From the NCBI GenBank assembly GCA_964568825.1, contig CAZMSA010000155.1, positions 1-8,808 of the forward strand: a DNA stretch of 8,808 bases, in the 5' to 3' direction. The notes beneath the pieces were generated by a model, which was not told where the DNA came from, ran no database searches, and was given only the letters and a program-made list of their open reading frames with translations. Positions 6,152 through 8,808 of this stretch are shown here, in pieces; position 1 is the stretch's first letter; every line of letters begins with the position of its first letter. Origin of the DNA: CAVVDT01 sp964568825. Lineage in GTDB: Bacteria; Pseudomonadota; Alphaproteobacteria; Rhizobiales; Aestuariivirgaceae. The translations under genes were made by a program, and so were the position numbers.

Positions 6152-6268
6152 TTAAACCCACCGCGCGATAGCGTGCAGCATGAATGCTGCAATATCGCCG
6201 TTGTTGAAGAAGTGATCACCGATCCAGGTACCTGCGGCGATCATGGCTATGACCTTCATGGCATCCAT
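6152..6268 (-). CDS. 38-residue WIGD miniprotein, copy B
   Basis: Encodes a peptide beginning MDAMKVIAMIAAGTWIGD, followed by HFFNNGD and a hydrophobic helix ending AIARWV. It is collinear with copy A (5489-5608), with W15, I16, G17, D18 and G24 at identical positions. I chose the first ATG (6268) because it makes the two copies align from residue 1. An ATG at 6259 (35 residues, GGA upstream) and one at 6244 (30 residues, AAGG upstream) have better ribosome-binding sites. It lies 25 bases upstream of the PilZ start on the same strand. Function is unknown; a membrane-associated or amphipathic peptide is inferred from composition. Confidence 0.6.
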   Translation of the reverse strand: MDAMKVIAMIAAGTWIGDHFFNNGDIAAFMLHAIARWV

Positions 6269-6529
6269 GACTGAACTATGCCGGAAGGGTCACAGAATTT
6301 CGTTAATCCAAGTCGCGACACCTTCAAATCCCGCTCACACGGTTTGCACGGCCCGCCTCATTGTCTGGTTAGCGCGCTGGCGGCCCGATTGCTATACCTG
6401 CGCTCGCGTGCACTGCCGCGTCATCCGCAAATGCTGATTTTCTGGTTGCAGGTCGTCAAAGGCTGAATCTCTCAACTCGACAAACGATGGTTGAGGGTTC
6501 CGCGACAGCGGGGCGCTACCGTCATTTTG
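6269..6529. other. 261-base intergenic stretch, probable promoter region of the miniprotein-PilZ pair
   Basis: No gene is supported here. Two overlapping + frames (6243-6437 and 6278-6466) are open, but their translations are rich in Arg, Pro and His, look unlike any protein I know and have no good ribosome-binding site. CCGC-GACA-GCGG (6500-6511) is a short hairpin without a T-run. Any promoter for the - strand pair should lie in the first 100 bases, but I see no clear -35/-10. Confidence 0.35.
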
Positions 6530-6706
6530 TTACGGCTTGGGGCGTTGTCCCCGAACTGCGGAAAGGCACTCCGCATAGGCGTCGAGTAGATATTTCCGAT
6601 CTACTGGAGCACGATTTTCAAAGCAGAGCACGTCGTTCATGAGTCTGTAGGCGATCTGCTCTGGTGTGTTTTCCCTGATATTAACAACTGATGCTGCGTC
6701 AGCCAT
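6530..6706 (-). CDS. small conserved-looking rhizobial protein, 58 residues
   Basis: Start ATG 6706 is favoured by a GGAG about 7 bases upstream (GGAGTGGTAAA). A longer version from 6820 adds 38 Arg/Cys-rich residues and looks non-coding. The protein has no membrane segment. Residues 9-20 (NIRENTPEQIAY) and 36-48 (VDRKYLLDAYAEC) look like two helices. From memory, rhizobia carry many short hypothetical proteins with an RENTPE-like start and a DRKxxLDxYAEC-like end; I cannot confirm this here. Function is unknown. It reads on the same strand as, and 220 bases downstream of, the malic enzyme, but is probably transcribed separately. Confidence 0.7.
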   Translation of the reverse strand: MADAASVVNIRENTPEQIAYRLMNDVLCFENRAPVDRKYLLDAYAECLSAVRGQRPKP

Positions 6707-6924
6707 TTTACCACTCCAATGTTGAGCCGCACACCCACCCGCAATCACAGGGTAGCTAAACGCACGGGTTTGTCGACAATGTAATCGCCGCGCGAGAGGC
6801 TTCTCACGGGCGTCGGTCATGGCTGGTTTCTACACTGGAGAATGGCGATTACCAACAATCACCGCGCCGGACCGTGGATCGGCCGAGGTCCCCTCTCGCA
6901 GCGCCGATCTCAGCCGAGGCGGGA
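6707..6924. other. gap between the 58-residue gene and the malic enzyme
   Basis: GATCGGC (6877-6883) and GCCGATC (6903-6909) form an inverted repeat with a 19-base loop just after the malic enzyme stop on the - strand. There is no T-run, so it is at best a weak or Rho-assisted 3' structure. The part nearest 6707 carries the GGAG ribosome-binding site of the 58-residue gene and should hold its promoter; I see no clear hexamers. Confidence 0.3.
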
Positions 6925-8808
6925 TCACGACACGGCTTGCGCCTCAACTGCCGCGATCGCCGTCATGTTGACCACGCCGCGAACGGTTGTGGATGGCGTC
7001 AGGATGTGAGCCGGTTTTCTCGCGCCCACCAGGATGGGGCCTACGGGGGTGGCCTCGCCCAGCGCCTTCACCAGATGATAGGCGATGTTGGCGGCATCCA
7101 GGTTGGGCATGATGAAGACGTTGGCCTCGCCCTTCAGACGCGACAGGGGGAACAGGCGCTGACGCAGTTCGGCATCGAGTGCCACATCGCCGTGCATTTC
7201 GCCTTCCACTTCGATCTCCGGGTAATCGCCGTGCAAGATGCGCAGCGCCCGACGCATCTTGTCAGCATCGGCATCGGGCGATGAGCCGAAATTGGAGTGC
7301 GACAGCAGCGCCACCTTCGGCGTGAGGCCAAAGCGCGCCACGGTTGCGGCGGTCAGGCGGGTCAAATCGACGATGTCCTCGGCCGAGGGATCGACGCTCA
7401 CATAGGTGTCGGCGAAGAAATAGAAGCCGCGATCGAGGATTGCCATGGAGACGGTGGAGAGGTCGCGCACCCCCGGCGCCAGGCCGAGCACATCGCGGAT
7501 GATCTCCAGATGGCGGTTGAAGCGTCCGTCGAGGCCGCACAGCATGGCATCGGCATCGCCACGCTCCACCGCAATGGCAGCGATCACCGTGGTGTTGGTG
7601 CGCACCAGGGTGCGGGCCGCGTCGGGGGTGACACCCTTGCGGCAGGTGCGGGCGAGGAAGGTGTTCACATAGTCGCGATAGCGCGGATCGTCCTGGGGGT
7701 TGATCAGTTCGAAATCGCGGCCTGGCTTGATCGACAGGCCATAGCGCTCGATGCGGCTTTCTATCACCTCGGGGCGGCCGATGAGCACGGGTATGGCGAT
7801 CTTGTCCTGCAGCATGGCGGCGGCGGCGCGCAGGACGCGCTCGTCCTCACCGTTGGCGTAGGCAATGCGCTTGAGGTTGTCGCGTGCGCGGTTGAACACC
7901 GGTTTCATGACGAAGCCGGAGCGGAACACCAGCCGGGTGAGGCGTTCCTCGTAAGCCTTGAAATCCTCGATCGGCCGGCGTGCCACGCCCGACTCCATGG
8001 CGGCGCGGGCGACGGCGGGGGCGATGCGCAGGATAAGGCGCTGGTCGAAGGGGGTCGGAATGAGGCTTTCGAGACCGAAAACGCGGACATCGCCACCATA
8101 GGCCTTTTCGGCCACGTCGGAAGGTGCCTCGTGGGCGAGTGCAGCAATGGCCCTGACAGCGGCCAGCTTCATCTCCTCGTTGATGGCAGTGGCGCCGACA
8201 TCCAGCGCGCCGCGAAAAATATAGGGAAAACACAGGACATTGTTGACCTGGTTGGGGTAGTCCGAACGCCCGGTGCAGATCATGGCGTCAGGTCGCACCT
8301 TGCGGGCTTCATCAGGGGCGATCTCCGGATCGGGATTGGCCAGCGCCATGATCAACGGCTGGGCGGCCATCTTGGCCACCATCTCCGGCTTGAGCACGCC
8401 GGCGGCCGATAGCCCCAGGAAGATGTCGGCGCCTTCTATAATGTCGGCGAGATGGCGCGCCTCGGTCTTCTGGGCAAAGGCCGCCTTCCAGCGATCCATC
8501 GAGGCCTCGCGGCCTTCATAGACCACACCGTCGATGTCGGAGACCCAGATGTTTTCGCGGGCCACCCCCAGCGCCACCAGCAGGTTGAGGCAGGCAAGGG
8601 CGGCAGCACCCGCGCCGGAAGCCACCAGCTTTACCTTCCCCAGCTTCTTTCCCGCCAGTTCCATGGCGTTGAGTACGGCAGCGGTAACAATGATGGCGGT
8701 GCCGTGCTGGTCGTCATGAAACACCGGGATGTTCATGCGCTCCTTGAGGCAGGCCTCGATTTCGAAGCATTCCGGCCCCTTGATATCCTCCAGGTTGATG
8801 CCGCCGAA
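6925..8808 (-). CDS. maeB: NAD(P)-dependent malic enzyme with fused phosphotransacetylase-like domain (5' end outside the window)
   Basis: Oxidatively decarboxylates malate to pyruvate and CO2, producing NAD(P)H; in rhizobia this enzyme type supplies pyruvate or acetyl-CoA during growth on dicarboxylates. The visible 627 residues are the C-terminal part of a protein usually about 760 long, and the frame runs off the window edge at 8808. Near the visible start, VFHDDQHGTA is the malic enzyme metal/active-site signature. SGAGAAALACLNLL is the Rossmann-type nucleotide-binding loop. ANPDPEI and RSDYPNQVNNVLCFPY follow. From about visible residue 300 onward a phosphotransacetylase-like domain begins (IPVLIGRPEVIESRI, then GEANVFIMPNLDAANIAYHL, then VGPILVGARKP). 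Its end reads LTPSTTVRG where active Pta enzymes have LSRG-type residues, consistent with reports that this domain is not an active transacetylase in rhizobial malic enzymes. NAD versus NADP preference (dme or tme) cannot be told. Confidence 0.96.
   Translation of the reverse strand, partial: FGGINLEDIKGPECFEIEACLKERMNIPVFHDDQHGTAIIVTAAVLNAMELAGKKLGKVKLVASGAGAAALACLNLLVALGVARENIWVSDIDGVVYEGREASMDRWKAAFAQKTEARHLADIIEGADIFLGLSAAGVLKPEMVAKMAAQPLIMALANPDPEIAPDEARKVRPDAMICTGRSDYPNQVNNVLCFPYIFRGALDVGATAINEEMKLAAVRAIAALAHEAPSDVAEKAYGGDVRVFGLESLIPTPFDQRLILRIAPAVARAAMESGVARRPIEDFKAYEERLTRLVFRSGFVMKPVFNRARDNLKRIAYANGEDERVLRAAAAMLQDKIAIPVLIGRPEVIESRIERYGLSIKPGRDFELINPQDDPRYRDYVNTFLARTCRKGVTPDAARTLVRTNTTVIAAIAVERGDADAMLCGLDGRFNRHLEIIRDVLGLAPGVRDLSTVSMAILDRGFYFFADTYVSVDPSAEDIVDLTRLTAATVARFGLTPKVALLSHSNFGSSPDADADKMRRALRILHGDYPEIEVEGEMHGDVALDAELRQRLFPLSRLKGEANVFIMPNLDAANIAYHLVKALGEATPVGPILVGARKPAHILTPSTTVRGVVNMTAIAAVEAQAVS

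Noticed and set aside
6243..6466. two short + frames opposite and beyond the 38-residue miniprotein
   Set aside because: No ribosome-binding site, compositionally odd and dissimilar to anything known; the - strand miniprotein has a paralogue supporting it.
7297..8412. 371-residue open frame on the + strand
   Set aside because: It is fully antisense to the malic enzyme, whose motifs are unmistakable; the translation is His/Gly/Ala-rich, typical of a GC-rich shadow frame.

Overview
The window looks like chromosomal DNA from an alphaproteobacterium of the Hyphomicrobiales (Rhizobiales), possibly a Mesorhizobium-like genus. The basis is a MaeB-type malic enzyme with a fused phosphotransacetylase-like domain, very small proteins of a rhizobial style, a single-domain PilZ protein and a YcaO-TfuA pair. 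The species assignment is inference; no rRNA or housekeeping marker is present.

Left part, + strand (about 1-4885): a compact candidate operon for a ribosomally made, post-translationally modified peptide (RiPP). A 675-residue SARP/BTAD-type regulator with a C-terminal TPR region (188-2215) comes first. After a 115-base promoter-like gap come a 62-residue cysteine-free, Gly/Ser/Thr-rich small protein (2331-2519), a YcaO enzyme (2516-3847), a TfuA protein (3844-4587) and an unrecognised 93-residue protein (4604-4885). The small protein, ycaO and tfuA are linked by 4-base start/stop overlaps (GTGA, then ATGA). The fourth gene follows 16 bases later behind its own GGAG ribosome-binding site. YcaO activates peptide amides with ATP and TfuA is its usual partner in thioamidation, so the most economical reading is a minimal backbone-thioamidation pathway acting on the 62-residue peptide, switched on by the SARP-type regulator. 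No protease, exporter, immunity gene or azoline dehydrogenase is visible. GTCAC/ATCAC pairs spaced 10-11 bases lie upstream of both the regulator and the peptide gene and are candidate operators.

Middle part, - strand (about 5216-6706): a string of tiny genes around a PilZ (c-di-GMP-binding) protein. They are a 58-residue protein (6530-6706), a 38-residue hydrophobic miniprotein (6152-6268), PilZ (5785-6126), a 39-residue miniprotein (5489-5608) and a 63-residue protein (5216-5407). The 38- and 39-residue miniproteins align without gaps and share a WIGD motif, so a paralogous pair flanks the PilZ gene. Bases 4886-5215 and 6269-6529 hold no convincing gene.

Right part, - strand (6925-8808): the C-terminal 627 residues of a malic enzyme (maeB/tme/dme type) whose 5' end lies beyond the window. 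It is core carbon metabolism and marks the edge of the accessory stretch.
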